A stretch of 64,000 nt of DNA from contig CAADRB010000019.1 in assembly GCA_900708905.1 (NCBI GenBank), forward strand, positions 2,394,215 to 2,458,214, given 5' to 3'. The stretch's first letter is position 1. The number at the start of each line of letters is the position of its first letter. Below, in pieces: positions 19,501-28,839 of the stretch. This DNA comes from Hymenolepis diminuta (taxonomy: Eukaryota; Platyhelminthes; Cestoda; Cyclophyllidea; Hymenolepididae). A program made the position numbers and the translations under genes. Under the pieces are notes generated by a model. That model was not told where the DNA came from. It did no database searches and worked only from the letters and a program-made list of their open reading frames with translations.

Positions 19501-21312
19501 AGAGAAAAAGAGACCATTATTCCGAAATATTGATTTTGATAAGATGAAGGGAGAGAAAAAATATATCAAAAACGGCTCTTCTATCCTAATTTGAGACAAA
19601 GCCTAGGCTATTTGGAGAGAAATGATTTTAAGCATTCATCTTTGGCAGAGAGAGCATTCTGAAGCCTCTATGATAAAAAATTGGTCTCCACTACCAAATA
19701 TCTTGACCAAGTTTAACCAATCCGATTGATTCGTTCATCGGAAAATGAGAATCGAACCTATGATAGTTAACTTGGAAGATGCGCACGTTAACCAATACGC
19801 CACCAGGCATGTGTTCAGTTAATCAAATCCGACAAAAAAGTATACTTGGCTTGGTGCTACAGCAAACCCAAAAAGCAGCTGCTTTCCATTATATGGGTTC
19901 ATATATGGAATCTTTTAATTAATAACTTAAAGTTTTGAGATTACAGTAACATGAAACATTACGGTTCATAGGAAAAACTGCGAAATACGCCAACTTCGTC
20001 CCTTTTGATGAGCTACTTCTTTAAGGGCAACAAAAACATAAATTAATGTTGTTAGGAAATCAATTTAAGCAGATAATAACCCCAATAATTTCTGTGAAGT
20101 TAAAAGTCACAAAGGCGATCTTCAGCCAAGAAAATAAAAAACGACGCAACTTCAAATGATAATAATAGTATGAGCTGGGGATTAAGGCTTTATAGAAGCA
20201 GGATTTTGATTAGTAACAGTTAAAACAAAGCGTCATCTGTAATATGATCATTAGTATGAAAACAATTTAAGCAGGACAGACATACAAACGCGTAAACAAA
20301 GCCCACTAACAACTAGCTAGGAGGTTTGGTAAGAGGTTGTCAATGTTTATGTGCGAACAGAGCCGGAGAGATCAACATTTTTGAAAAAGTCTACTAATAG
20401 TGGAGGAGAACAAAGGCCCCACTGTCGGCCATGCGCACACCCTTTTTATCATCAAAATTTCATGGAATAGATAGAGAGCGTGTTATGGACGTAAAAACAC
20501 ACCAATACATATGTTGTTAGAGATGCAAAACGAGAAGGAGGCATATCGGTACACGCGCCGCGTATTCACGCTGTGCGCGTACAAGGGGAAGATTGAAATG
20601 ACTCACCGTTGGTAGAGAAATTCAGGGATATAGAAGAGCCTACAAGAAGTGGTTTTTCTGTAGATGTCTACGTATGTATGCATTCAAAGCGTATACAAGA
20701 TCAAAGAGAAGAGTACATGGAACTTACGAGGACTCGAGAACGCGACTTCGACCAGTACTGGGAGAGTTTGTAACAACCGTAGGAAGACTTCGTGATCCGC
20801 TGAGACGTGCAGAGCTACCGAATAGTTTACGCAAGGGAGAAATTCCAGGAGAGGGTTGTTCATTGGGTGGCTCCGCTACAAAGGCTTTCGTCTGTTGGAA
20901 TTTTGTGGTTGCACTGCCGACTAGTCGTTGCCAGGCTTCTCCTCGCATGGAATCTGGAATACCTTTGCGACATCGTTCACGAAGTTTCTTAATTCCAGCA
21001 GTAGACCAGTAATCCCAATTTCGACACATGTCTAGCCACTTCATTTCACGTGAACGGAGGACATCTATGGGTGGAAGGTACTCTCTAAAGTTGACGGTAA
21101 AGGGACAAAAAATGTATAGCCTACTTGCTGGGATCAGTGTACTGCTGGCCTCCACTGAAACCATATCGATCAACAAAGACGGGTGGGGAAGATTCAATAT
21201 CAACGTCGTCATCAGCATCATCAAAATCTGTGCCAAAAGATTCCATGTCCTCGCTCTCAGCTAATATTGGAACTCTGTTCATAATGTCAATGTTGTCAAA
21301 ATTATCATCCAT
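7095..21312 (-). CDS. TBC1D10: TBC1D10-like Rab GTPase-activating protein, 5' part, four exons (3' part off window)
   Basis: Proteins of this family stimulate GTP hydrolysis by Rab GTPases at membranes and the cortical cytoskeleton. The joined exons give 536 residues plus two bases of codon 537. Residues 1-63 are acidic; residues 48-63 hold VDRYGF..G, a segment typically found just before the TBC domain in this family. Residues 72-129 hold RSREMKWLDM, CRKGIP and AWQRLVGS, the TBC start. Residues 500-537 hold GDP, then IxxDxxR at I516, D519 and R522 (arginine finger), then FPFHELF. Family members have about 12 residues between the QQ and GDP landmarks; here there are about 380. The glutamine-finger motif (YxQ) and the rest of the domain were not found down to base 1, so the gene should continue leftwards. 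Family assignment is firm; orthology to a particular TBC1D10 paralogue is not. Exons are clearly more GC-rich than introns. Confidence 0.9.
7556..9223 (-). other. 1.67-kb intron 3 of the TBC1D10-like gene
   Basis: Begins GTGAGT and ends CTTCGCTTACAG; phase 0. AT-rich. A weak minus-strand tRNA-like stretch lies at about 8750-8870; nothing else recognisable. Confidence 0.75.
8750..8870 (-). repeat. Weak tRNA-derived SINE-like copy 3
   Basis: The minus strand has TAGCACAGTTATCAACGTGC (box A-like), then GGGGTCACGAAGCTCATTAG (box B-like). It lies in intron 3 of the TBC1D10-like gene, in the same orientation as the other copies. Confidence 0.3.
9224..9827 (-). CDS. TBC1D10: TBC1D10-like exon 3 (low-complexity insertion)
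   Basis: Completes codon 182 and encodes residues 183-383, ending in phase 0 at a GTGAGT donor (intron from 9223). There is no TBC homology. It starts with a proline-rich run (PPLPPPSLPPLLPHP), then an Arg/His patch (RLARRRHDK), Ser/Asn-rich and acidic stretches and a poly-Thr run (SDSTTTTTSTG). The exon belongs to the gene because its acceptor (TTTCTTTTCCAG), phase at both ends, strand and GC content all fit. Its composition predicts a disordered segment, possibly phosphorylated or binding SH3/WW domains through the Pro run (inference). Confidence 0.78.
11224..11445 (-). repeat. Downstream LTR of the gypsy-type relic
   Basis: Direct repeat of 14052-14268 with the same block order (GATGTTAGAACTTTATACAA, CATTAGTTCGGATAAA, ATTAAACGTTA, CACACTTTCATTT). 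It contains a short run of TTAATTAATTAA. Confidence 0.7.
11508..11708 (-). pseudogene. Possible integrase C-terminal remnant
   Basis: The frame reads CDFQVNDDIWIRYRSQLRPR, similar in style to the post-core region of gypsy integrases (F-x-x-G-D-x-V-x-x-R). It is placed correctly between RT and the downstream LTR. The similarity is short and uncertain. Confidence 0.35.
11890..12430 (-). pseudogene. Reverse transcriptase remnant (Ty3/gypsy type)
   Basis: In order on the minus strand: an AAPIVVVRK-like block near 12260, DYYYPFPIDEDIFTIFNGST, AKLDLSATYLQVKFEPE, LTINTDQSRYRLTRLPFGV (about 12000-12125) and LDDIIVVG, the catalytic YxDD region, with adjacent Asp codons at 11931-11936 and Cys in place of Tyr. 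Several stops and a frameshift break it. Confidence 0.85.
12800..12940 (-). pseudogene. Retroelement aspartic protease remnant, catalytic Asp lost
   Basis: The minus strand reads TINDKKVKLQLSNASDITLI, matching the retropepsin pattern in which a hydrophobic strand leads into D-T/S-G/A. At the catalytic triad (12885-12893) the residues are Ser-Asn-Ala, so the Asp is missing. Confidence 0.55.
12942..13304 (-). pseudogene. Gag nucleocapsid remnant (degenerate zinc knuckles)
   Basis: An open 120-codon piece holds CWLYSEVPFCRDCPYRNRNC and then CDVYGKEGLKETKCR. These are two CCHC-type knuckles with losses: in the second, the middle Cys is Tyr and the His is Leu; the first is also altered. Upstream Gag is not recognisable. 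It comes before the protease and RT remnants, as expected for this element type. Confidence 0.7.
14052..14268 (-). repeat. Upstream LTR of the gypsy-type relic
   Basis: Shares with 11224-11445 the blocks GATGTTAGAAACTTATATAA, CATCAGTTCGGATAAA, ATTAAACGTTA and CATACTTTCATTT in the same order and orientation. The two repeats are clearly diverged, so the insertion is old. Exact ends are approximate. Confidence 0.7.
15568..15948 (+). CDS. Unrecognised 126-codon ORF nested in intron 2, opposite strand
   Basis: Uninterrupted from ATG to TGA, with visibly higher GC and more balanced codon use than the surrounding intron. The N-terminal third has two Cys pairs (CSLC and later CDVDDQQHC). The rest is a mixed hydrophobic/charged stretch (FKFLIRAIPVHFRLTQGEYY, SILWYKLREWEITDSPSEIL) that looks like a folded protein. 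There is no signal peptide or membrane segment. I do not recognise a family. It could be a small intron-nested gene, an exon of a larger plus-strand gene, or a retrocopy fragment. No clear promoter, acceptor or poly(A) signal was noted beside it. Confidence 0.35.
   Translation: MIVNIGSNSKDSCSLCTSDAAVDSQARERKTDAYQRTPCDVDDQQHCLIHVKNKGDGKFKFLIRAIPVHFRLTQGEYYQLILENIRVSILWYKLREWEITDSPSEILVFLANGQLVGHRISKHSSY
16894..16909. repeat. TA dinucleotide run
   Basis: A TATATA tract followed by a T run, inside intron 2. Confidence 0.7.
17235..17335. repeat. GT/CA-rich patch with inverted-repeat tendency
   Basis: GTGTGAGTGTGTGTTTACG is followed 40 bases later by TTAAACACGCACACAAA, roughly its reverse complement, around a GC-rich centre (ACGCGCGTGCC). 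It could fold as an imperfect hairpin; most likely a decayed microsatellite. Confidence 0.35.
17690..17790 (-). repeat. tRNA-derived SINE-like copy 4
   Basis: The minus strand has a good box A (TAGCGCAGCAGTTAG, 17757-17771), then GGATGCTCGTCTGTGAAGTC in the anticodon-arm position, and a box B-like GGACTCGATGCCC (17716-17728). The anticodon arm does not pair, so it is a tRNA-derived repeat, not a working tRNA gene. Confidence 0.5.
19735..19815 (-). repeat. tRNA-derived SINE-like copy 5 (best preserved)
   Basis: Box A TGGCGTATTGG (19792-19802) and near-perfect box B GGTTCGATTCTC (19747-19758) lie 33 bases apart on the minus strand, with GGTTAACGTGCGCATCTTCC between them. The D-stem can pair but the anticodon stem cannot. 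A single tRNA pseudogene is the alternative. Confidence 0.55.
20607..20639 (-). CDS. Candidate 33-nt symmetric microexon in intron 2
   Basis: On the minus strand this stretch sits between a CTTCTTGTAG acceptor and a perfect GTGAGT donor. Its 33 nt keep the phase (2 to 2) between exons 2 and 3 and contain no stop, adding 11 residues (SLFYIPEFLYQ, with the following codon completed as Arg by exon 3). It lies 88 bases downstream of exon 2. This rests only on splice signals and frame; chance occurrence is possible because splice-like signals are common in AT-rich introns. Confidence 0.3.
20728..21084 (-). CDS. TBC1D10: TBC1D10-like exon 2 (start of TBC domain)
   Basis: Encodes residues 63-181 and two bases of codon 182. 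It holds PPIDVLRSREMKWLDM, NWDYW, KLRERCRKGIP and SMRGEAWQRLVGS, which match the start of the TBC domain in TBC1D10 proteins. After KFQQTK (residue 129) similarity stops and a Pro/Ser/Arg-rich tail of about 52 residues begins the insertion. The exon ends at an excellent GTAAGT donor (intron begins at 20727). The plus-strand ORFs over this exon are shadows. Confidence 0.9.
21085..21124 (-). other. 40-nt intron 1 of the TBC1D10-like gene
   Basis: It begins GTAGGC and ends CAACTTTAG. Removing it restores the frame: codon 63 is AA plus A, a lysine, followed by E-Y-L-P-P. Without removal exon 1 hits a stop one codon after the donor (TAG at the exon-intron boundary). Introns of 30-40 nt near the 5' end are known in flukes and tapeworms. 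Confidence 0.8.
21125..21312 (-). CDS. TBC1D10: TBC1D10-like exon 1 (start codon)
   Basis: The ATG is at 21310-21312. The exon encodes residues 1-62 plus two bases of codon 63 and ends at a GTAGGC donor. It is strongly acidic (FGTDFDDADDDVDIESS) and ends with the family-typical VDRYGFSGG. I chose this start because a polypyrimidine tract and CAG acceptor lie only seven bases upstream, so no earlier in-frame ATG can belong to the mature message. Confidence 0.85.
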
Positions 21313-21335
21313 CGTTTAGCTGCAAGCAAAGCGAC
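21313..21335 (-). promoter_or_regulatory. 3' splice acceptor 7 nt before the TBC1D10-like ATG
   Basis: On the minus strand a T/C-rich tract reading TTTGCTTGCAG ends at 21320, leaving a 7-nt leader before the ATG. So short a 5' UTR implies either a 5'-UTR intron or spliced-leader trans-splicing. Trans-splicing is established in flatworms; which of the two applies here cannot be seen. Confidence 0.55.
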
Positions 21336-24300
21336 AGAAATATCAGCACCAAGAACACAAACTAATCTGCTGTAGTTAAATGAAATAAATATTAGGTCTG
21401 CTTAAAATAATTCAAGCACTGTAAAAAAGCTGTAATAAAATATACAAATTGAAATGAAACAAGCCGATAATCAATCTTAAAAGTAACGTATGAAATAGAA
21501 GCTTCTTGGGGATTAAAATGCAAATTAAACGCCGAAAACACATTTCTAATGTTACAAATTATCAAAACATATTATACAAAACTCATTAATATTAACAATC
21601 ACATACACACAACCTGTGTTCTTAAAACATTCGCTAATAACGCGACCATTTTAAACCATTCGAAAAAATTCAGTACTCCAATACTAACTGAAAAACCACA
21701 CAAAAATTTGGTGATAAATAGGAATAGTTTTACTTTTTAATAAATGACTATATTTGCTTCACTAGTCATGGCCTCGTACTTATTATATGGGGATTTAGTA
21801 TACTCAGTACCATTAAAATAGATGCTTGGAGAATATGTGTTATGCTTTTAACGAATTAATTCTACTCCTCCATAGTTCTACTGGATGTAAGGACTGAAAT
21901 ACTGATTGATTTTATTCAAAATAATTTGTGAAAATTGGTCCGACGGCGTTAAAATTTATTTATTTTGCGTTAGTCTCGCATCTCGTATTATATAGCCTGA
22001 CTTGAGATTTGCCATGTTATACAGAATCAATTTAATTGGTATAGATTAGAACTTAAGCATATCTTATTTTCCGTAGTTTCTTGTTATTTATTAAGTTACT
22101 TGATAAATCTTCCACTTCAATTTATTCATTGGAGCCCTTTATACAAAATATTTTGTAATAAACAAAATTATTAATTTGGCTGGGTAATAAAGTTACTTGA
22201 ACCGAGATTATATTTATTGCTAGATCAATAAGAAGACGGCCGGGTTCCATCCCAATTTAATGATTTATTTATTCTTAGACGTTAGTCGTGTCTAGTCGCT
22301 GATGTCTCAGCGTGATGATTGACATCTATTTAAGTATATATGTGCAAATGCGCCCACATAGTTGAACCGCTTCTGGATATTGTAGTCGAGATTTTATTGC
22401 CAGCCATTTCTGATCACCGTATATTGACTAATATCAGCTATCTATAACAGCTTGCTCATTAGTTTATATTTAAATATGACATAACCAGTTGCACATTTGT
22501 ACAGTGGGAAAATCTATATGTGGTCCAATGTCCAAGATGCCGTTGTATTATAATCTCTAGCTTTTTCTACCATTTCAACTACATTACTGTTAGAAGAAAT
22601 GAAAATTATTTTCCCCCGCTCCCAATATTTCTTCTATGAATGAAAATGTAATTTCTTTCTTTATTTCCCCACTGATAAAAGACACTTGATAATTATTCTT
22701 ATTTGTTCAAGTCGATACTGATTGAGAGTGAGTTTCGTTAATACACGCGTGTTGACTATAACGTGTCTTGTGCTCTGCCGTGGGTTATTAGCTTCTGTGT
22801 TAAGTTGCTATATTACCGAGTTTTCTAGATTGTTGGCTCTGCTAGATTACTATCCGAACTCCTAGGTGGTTACGTTATAGCACTACCTAACTAGATTTAA
22901 AGTTAAATAATGGATAACCTTGGGAGTTCTAGATCTAACATTGTGTTTCGCTACTATCCAGACAAAACTTTTTCAAAACGTCATTTTGGAAAGATCAACA
23001 AACTTCTCAAGATGATCACCGCCAAGGGTTATTTTGGCATAACTGTGTAAAAGCATTTACGGTAGAAATATATTTCATACATGTGATTAGGCTTCGAAGA
23101 TACACAACTTGAACTATAATTATTTAGTCAAATGAGTCATTACGCTGTGAGGTTAAAATGTAGTTTTGATACCATTCAATGTATATTTTTTTCAATATTT
23201 CCCCTAAGCACGACCATAAGCTAAAATTTCGCAATAAGATAGCTTCTATTATGATTAAATTTTACTTGTAGTGCCGGAAAAGGATGAGTAATAGTCACAA
23301 GTCTAAAGTTAGACTTTATGTATCTTCTAATTGGATTTACAGACCGCATTTATTAATTATTTAGTAACATTTGAGTTGTGGTTAACTCTTCCCCGTAAGA
23401 TATTGTAACCTACTCTTAGACTTCCTAAGAAAATACACCATTTATAAATATAACACTAAATGACATCAACCACTGTGGTAAGACAGGATGCGAGTTTTCG
23501 GAATCGATAGGTCAATTTAAATTATGCTCTATTCATAACCGTAATGTAAGTAAATTCGTTCGAATAAAAGAGAATTAAAATAAGTGGAACTGAATGATGG
23601 AAAATAAAGAATCTTACATACGTGAATTATTTTTGGGGAAAGTATTATTTTCTTACATGTTACATTTTGAATATTAGAGATTTTCGTATTTTATTTCATA
23701 AATCAATAATATCAAATAAGACACCTCTATTATTTATTTTCTTTCGCCTAATATGAGACTTAGTAAATTTCACAGTTTTACTGAACAGTTTTCAAAATAT
23801 TCAGATTACTAAACATAGCTAGTGTGCATTTAAATTGGTTCAACATATATTTTCAACCGACTACTCTCCGACCGATTGACTTACGTGACAAATGAAAAAC
23901 CCTGGAATCTCCTAAAACGCGTAAGATATCTGTTACTAAACTGCAATCAAATGATGTCTCGAATGTTCTCACAGTAAAAAAAGTGAGAAAGGAATTAAAA
24001 TACTTCTTATGGCTGTTGACCCTAAAAAGTGCATTAAATAGTCAACTTCTTGGATTGGCGCCTGTCAAGCTGATGTGTTTAAATGCTAATACACGGTGAT
24101 TCCCCTAATCTCGTACCTAGTTGGTAGTTTTACTGGATGGGAAAACGAATTAATAATCATTTGACTTGAATGCTAAAATGAAGATATATATGGGAAATAC
24201 ATTAGGGATACAGCGTGGCGCAATTCTTTTGAACACATTATAAATTTAAAAAATGAACTATAATTCGGTTGACATTTACAATGTTCCACTCTTTCTGCTA

Positions 24301-27300
24301 ATATATGTACACATGTTTTGCGACTAAATAAGCCTGCCAATCAAATGTATCAGTAATCAAGCGTTAATATAAAACGGAATTACTCTGACTTTCGATTTTA
24401 CTTCATCTTTGCTAATGACACTTATTCGTCAAATTTTAGCACAGCCCGAAAATTTTCCGACTCTTGGAATGAACATATAATTAGATTCATCATTGGTGTC
24501 AATGTAAAACAATTTTTCTATTACGGCTATTTTACTGTACTTACCTGGATTACGTTGATTCTCCTAAGTTAAAGGAAAGTTTACTACAAGAATAAATAAA
24601 TGAATGCATAAATATGTATTAATTACTCTAGTAGCAGTAGAAGACGTATCATAAAGTACATAGTAGAAAACCAGTTTTGATGATAAAATGTTAAATTAAA
24701 TTAACTGTAAACCGTTTGGGATTGGGAGATATGTGATCAACTAGGATTGCTAGTTATCCAAGAAAAGTAGAGTAACATAGCATTGCAGTCAATAACGAAA
24801 CGACAAAATGCACGGAAATCGGGATAATTTAAGCACAAGTCAATTAACAAGTTGCATAGAATTGAAATTAGGACGAGAAAGAGACACCATAAAATATATT
24901 TTCGAAGAGTAGAAAAGCATAATTTTTTACCTTTTATTTATTTATTTCTATAGTAAAATAACAACAGCTAGTAAATATATTTTATTTATTTCTGAAGATG
25001 GTGTACTATTCTGTTTGAATTTTATTAATTAAAAGAACTTTTTGACAACATACGTCGTCAGTTCGAATTAGAACTACTGATCTCTAACTACGGGGAAGTT
25101 CTTATTACGTGCCATGCAATTGCATGCCTTAAGATTTGAATTTGGAGTTGTGTAGTTGTCGTCTGCTCAGTAAAAAAATTATCTCCAAACATGATGCATA
25201 CCTTCTACTTTTAGACAATAAGAATAGATTCCATTTGCTTCCATAAGTAGAAAGACTGACTTTAGGTGGGTATATCAGTAATTAAATCAGACTTGTATGC
25301 GCTATAATCTGCTCTTCTCTGTAGGATACGGTAACCGACTCTTAAAGATACTACTTTGGTAATATCTTTATTGAGCTAAAAATGATGTCAAGATTAACTG
25401 CTCCTTAAATTATAATATAATTCCAAGAAATCGACTATTTCTAAATGCAGCATTAGAGAACAGAATAACAAAGAACTGAATATTAATCTCCAGAATGAAT
25501 AATATAATCAGACGCTACACAAAAGCTCGTTTGGTGCAACTGAAGCGAATTTGATCAATAAAGTGATAATGTTGAAAGAATGACGTCACTTAATAACCGG
25601 TGGGGCATCCACATAAGTTAGATGTACATGTACATGCGAATAGCACATGAAGGAATCACAGAAACAGGAATAAAAAGAATACTAAGTACTTGACACTCTA
25701 TAACATCGTCTTTTAAATAGGATCAGTAAACCTCTTTCGTAGTAGCATTTTGCATCTTACCTTACTGCGTCGCTTGTCTGATGTACTTTTCGAGAACTTG
25801 TTTAAAAAAGACAGAAAAAATGTGGTAAAAAATGTGCACCGGTAGCTCTAAGTGCTTCCCACAGACGGGAGTAAAGTAAACATTAAATAATATATATAGG
25901 GTTTTTGCACTTCTAATTTGCATGAATGGTCATGAAATTGTCAATGCATATATTTCTTACTTTGCTTGAACAAATGTTACAACATTACGATCATCTGATC
26001 CCCCACGTGATTACAGGTTTGATTATTAATATTTTTAACGCAGATTTCAATTTAATGGGAATGGTTCAAAGTTACAATTAATAATTCATTACCTCAAGCT
26101 TAGGGAGATTAAGTCAGTGATAACGGAACCACTAAATTTTCCAGACTATATATGAAATACATTTAACCAGTTATTTATATTAATCGGGCATCTGTTTTTA
26201 TGATATTCATCTGACCAACTGGATGAAGAGTTGAGCTTGAAAAATGTGGAAGTTAATGAACTCAGTTTCCAATTTCCAAAACCTTTTTTCAAGGGCACTG
26301 AAACACAGGTTCCAATTACCCCATAATGGCTCTTTTCAACATGTTCTAGAAAAATAATTTATTTGACCTCAAAGATAGACATATTACGTCTGCATCGTCG
26401 TGAGAGCACACGCTAGGATTTAAATAAAGGACACGAGGAGTAAAAGTAGGACAGGTAGTGTCGGAAACGGATAACTGTAAGTTCCTGAGTACAAAATACT
26501 CCGAAATTTAAATGCCACTGAATTAAAATAGCATTAAATGTTACGATGTTTTACATTGGCATTTAACATTACTGAAATCAAAGGCGGATTGAAATAGGAA
26601 GTGCAAGAGTACTTCGTCACTTATTTCGCTTTACAAATTATTTTGTTATTTGTGAAAAGAGTATCCCAGTTATTCACTAGCGTAGCAGAAGAATATTTAA
26701 TGCTTTTTAATGAGTGTGCTTTGGCAGCATTTATTGCACATTTCAACCGGCCTCGAATATGGACATTTACCACAGAGAACACACTTTGAATTAAGTGAAC
26801 ACAGAGGGAGAGAAAAGAAGAACAGATAAGGTCAATTTCAGACTACTGTAAAATTTTCAATGCAAATATATTAAAAATTAAATAGCTTGAATCAAAGGTA
26901 CATTTAGGGTTTTAATTTTATTTATCTCATCATATTACACAGAATATCCCTGCAATCCAAAGTGGCTAGGTAGGAAAATGTCTGAATTTATGTACATGAA
27001 TTGCATCTGAGGCGTAAACAAGCATTCACGGGATCAACAAATTTGATTCTTTAAACGTATTTGGGCAACAGGGGGTTTACCGAATTGGGAGATCAAAAAG
27101 GTGAGAGTAAATCCGGTTTAATTAAATCACATCTTAGTAAATTCAGACAAGTCGCAACTGTGGGTGGAAAATGCAAGGATTAGATGGGGATACCAGGCAG
27201 GATTCAGATGTTTGGACATCACTGAGGGGAGGAGGTAAATGAAAGCGCTGCCAGATAGTAGGCAAAGGTCCATAGCTGATTGATCTGTTATGGATTGCTG

Positions 27301-28830
27301 AACATTTCAAACGGAAGATGGATAAAATCGTTTAATGTAATAGAGAATATTGGGGTGGTTTGGGAAAATTCTCTTTATATGTCAACCGGAATATATGTGA
27401 ATCTTCATAAATGTCCATTGTTTCCATAAAATTACATCTAGGGAAAGCGTACTAAGAAATAATAAAAGTTAGAGTTAGTCCATTTTACATTTAAATTAAG
27501 CTAGTATGTTATACTGACATTTATTTTTGCTGCTAGAACAAAATCTCGCAAGCTTTTACCCTGTAAATACAAGTGGGAGTGGCGGCATCACCCAATCCTG
27601 TTCACTTGGAATGTACGTTTTTTCAGCAGTGAGGTGAATTTGAATCGGATGGGATAAAGAAAATGCATATGGTTATAAACCTACAATTGTCATCCGCCTA
27701 CCATGAAAGATAACCTCCAACTGAACTATGGATAACCTTAATTAATGAAATTTTAAGAACAAAGAGACCCTAACCACGACTGCAACTTTGTGGGAATATT
27801 AGTTTTAAGATTGAAATCCACTACTCTGCCCTCTTCTCCCCTTTGAGGACATTATCTTGAAAGCTATATAACCATTGTCAAAATATTCTTATAGGTAAAA
27901 AATTTTATTTAAATTAACCAAACACAATGGGAGTATACAATAAACACGGCATAAATTTTTACTCTCATGAGTTGATTAATTGTAAGGCTCTAGAATTGCA
28001 ACATTGAAGGTGGCTGGCTTCCTATGATCCATTTCAACTTGTCTATAAGTTAGTTTACATGACACTTTTTGGACAAGTGGATGCATAGTTTTTTTCCGTG
28101 AATTTGGGCGAGGGGATTTAATCTAGGAAATACAGGAGTTATTTCGGAATTACGATTAACGCTACTTAATCTAGTTAGTCCTCTTGCAAATATTGCATTT
28201 ATTTTCGTCTCCTCTTATCACTTTCTCTTCAAATACAACAACAGAAATAAGTTCAACAAGATTCTATCGTGTTTTAAGCCAAATTCTACATCTTGCATAT
28301 AAATCACCTGAAAAGCATAAATGAAACGAGAAATCGATTGAGTTACTATCCTCTATTTCCTATAAGCAAACAGTTTCCTTTAATGGGATTAGTTTCTTGT
28401 ATTTAATGTTACTGATCTGCATAGTGCTAAGAAAGAATAACGTTTTTTTCCATAAAACGCTGACGTAACTAACCCATCGATGCTTCTTCTTCATTCTATA
28501 TTTAATAGAATAAGCTGAGAAACTTTAATCCTCACTTGCTTCCATAGAAATATTAGGATTTTGACAAATCGATGTTACATTTGTGAAATAACTATTCAAG
28601 ACTCAACATATCCCTTTAATTATAATTTCAACAAGATTCATTACTTTTAATCTGAGCGCCGAACGTTGTTCAGTCAGGCGAGAGCAAATTTGATGATAGG
28701 ACTTTGATGGAAGATTAATATTTCATTTCTCAAATATATTTTGAACTTTAATTAGGCTGCTAAAAGTATGTTTATATGGATTTAACACTAAATCTAAACT
28801 GGTCTCTATTTGAGACAGAACATGTTAGAA
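21336..28830. other. AT-rich intergenic DNA upstream of the TBC1D10-like gene
   Basis: No gene recognised. The ORFs (21549-21740, 26601-26789) are short and featureless. A GC-richer island at about 27050-27310 shows frames with stops and no family I can name. Promoter elements for the minus-strand gene must lie at its left end or upstream but are not identifiable by eye. Confidence 0.5.
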
Positions 28831-28839
28831 TTTCATATG

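Larger units (their letters stand above)
9828..20727 (-). other. 10.9-kb intron 2 of the TBC1D10-like gene
   Basis: Bounded by the GTAAGT donor of exon 2 and a TTTCTTTTCCAG acceptor before exon 3. Seen within it: the LTR retrotransposon relic (11224-14268), tRNA-like SINE copies (17690-17790, 19735-19815), a plus-strand 126-codon ORF (15568-15948), a TA run (16894-16909), a GT/CA-rich patch (about 17235-17335) and the candidate microexon. The remainder is AT-rich with no recognisable gene. Its plus strand is visibly A/G-rich, so the pre-mRNA strand is T/C-rich. Confidence 0.75.

Noticed and set aside
19735..19815. Functional tRNA gene
   Set aside because: Boxes A and B are good but the anticodon stem does not pair, so no isotype can be assigned.
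20674..21012. 112-codon plus-strand ORF
   Set aside because: Antisense shadow of exon 2 of the TBC1D10-like gene, whose minus-strand frame has clear family motifs.
22170..22262. Plus-strand tRNA or SINE around GCCGGGTTCCATCCC
   Set aside because: Only the box B-like part is present; no convincing box A at the right distance.
27050..27310. GC-richer island considered as a LINE or transposase relic
   Set aside because: All frames have stops and none shows motifs of reverse transcriptase, endonuclease or transposase.
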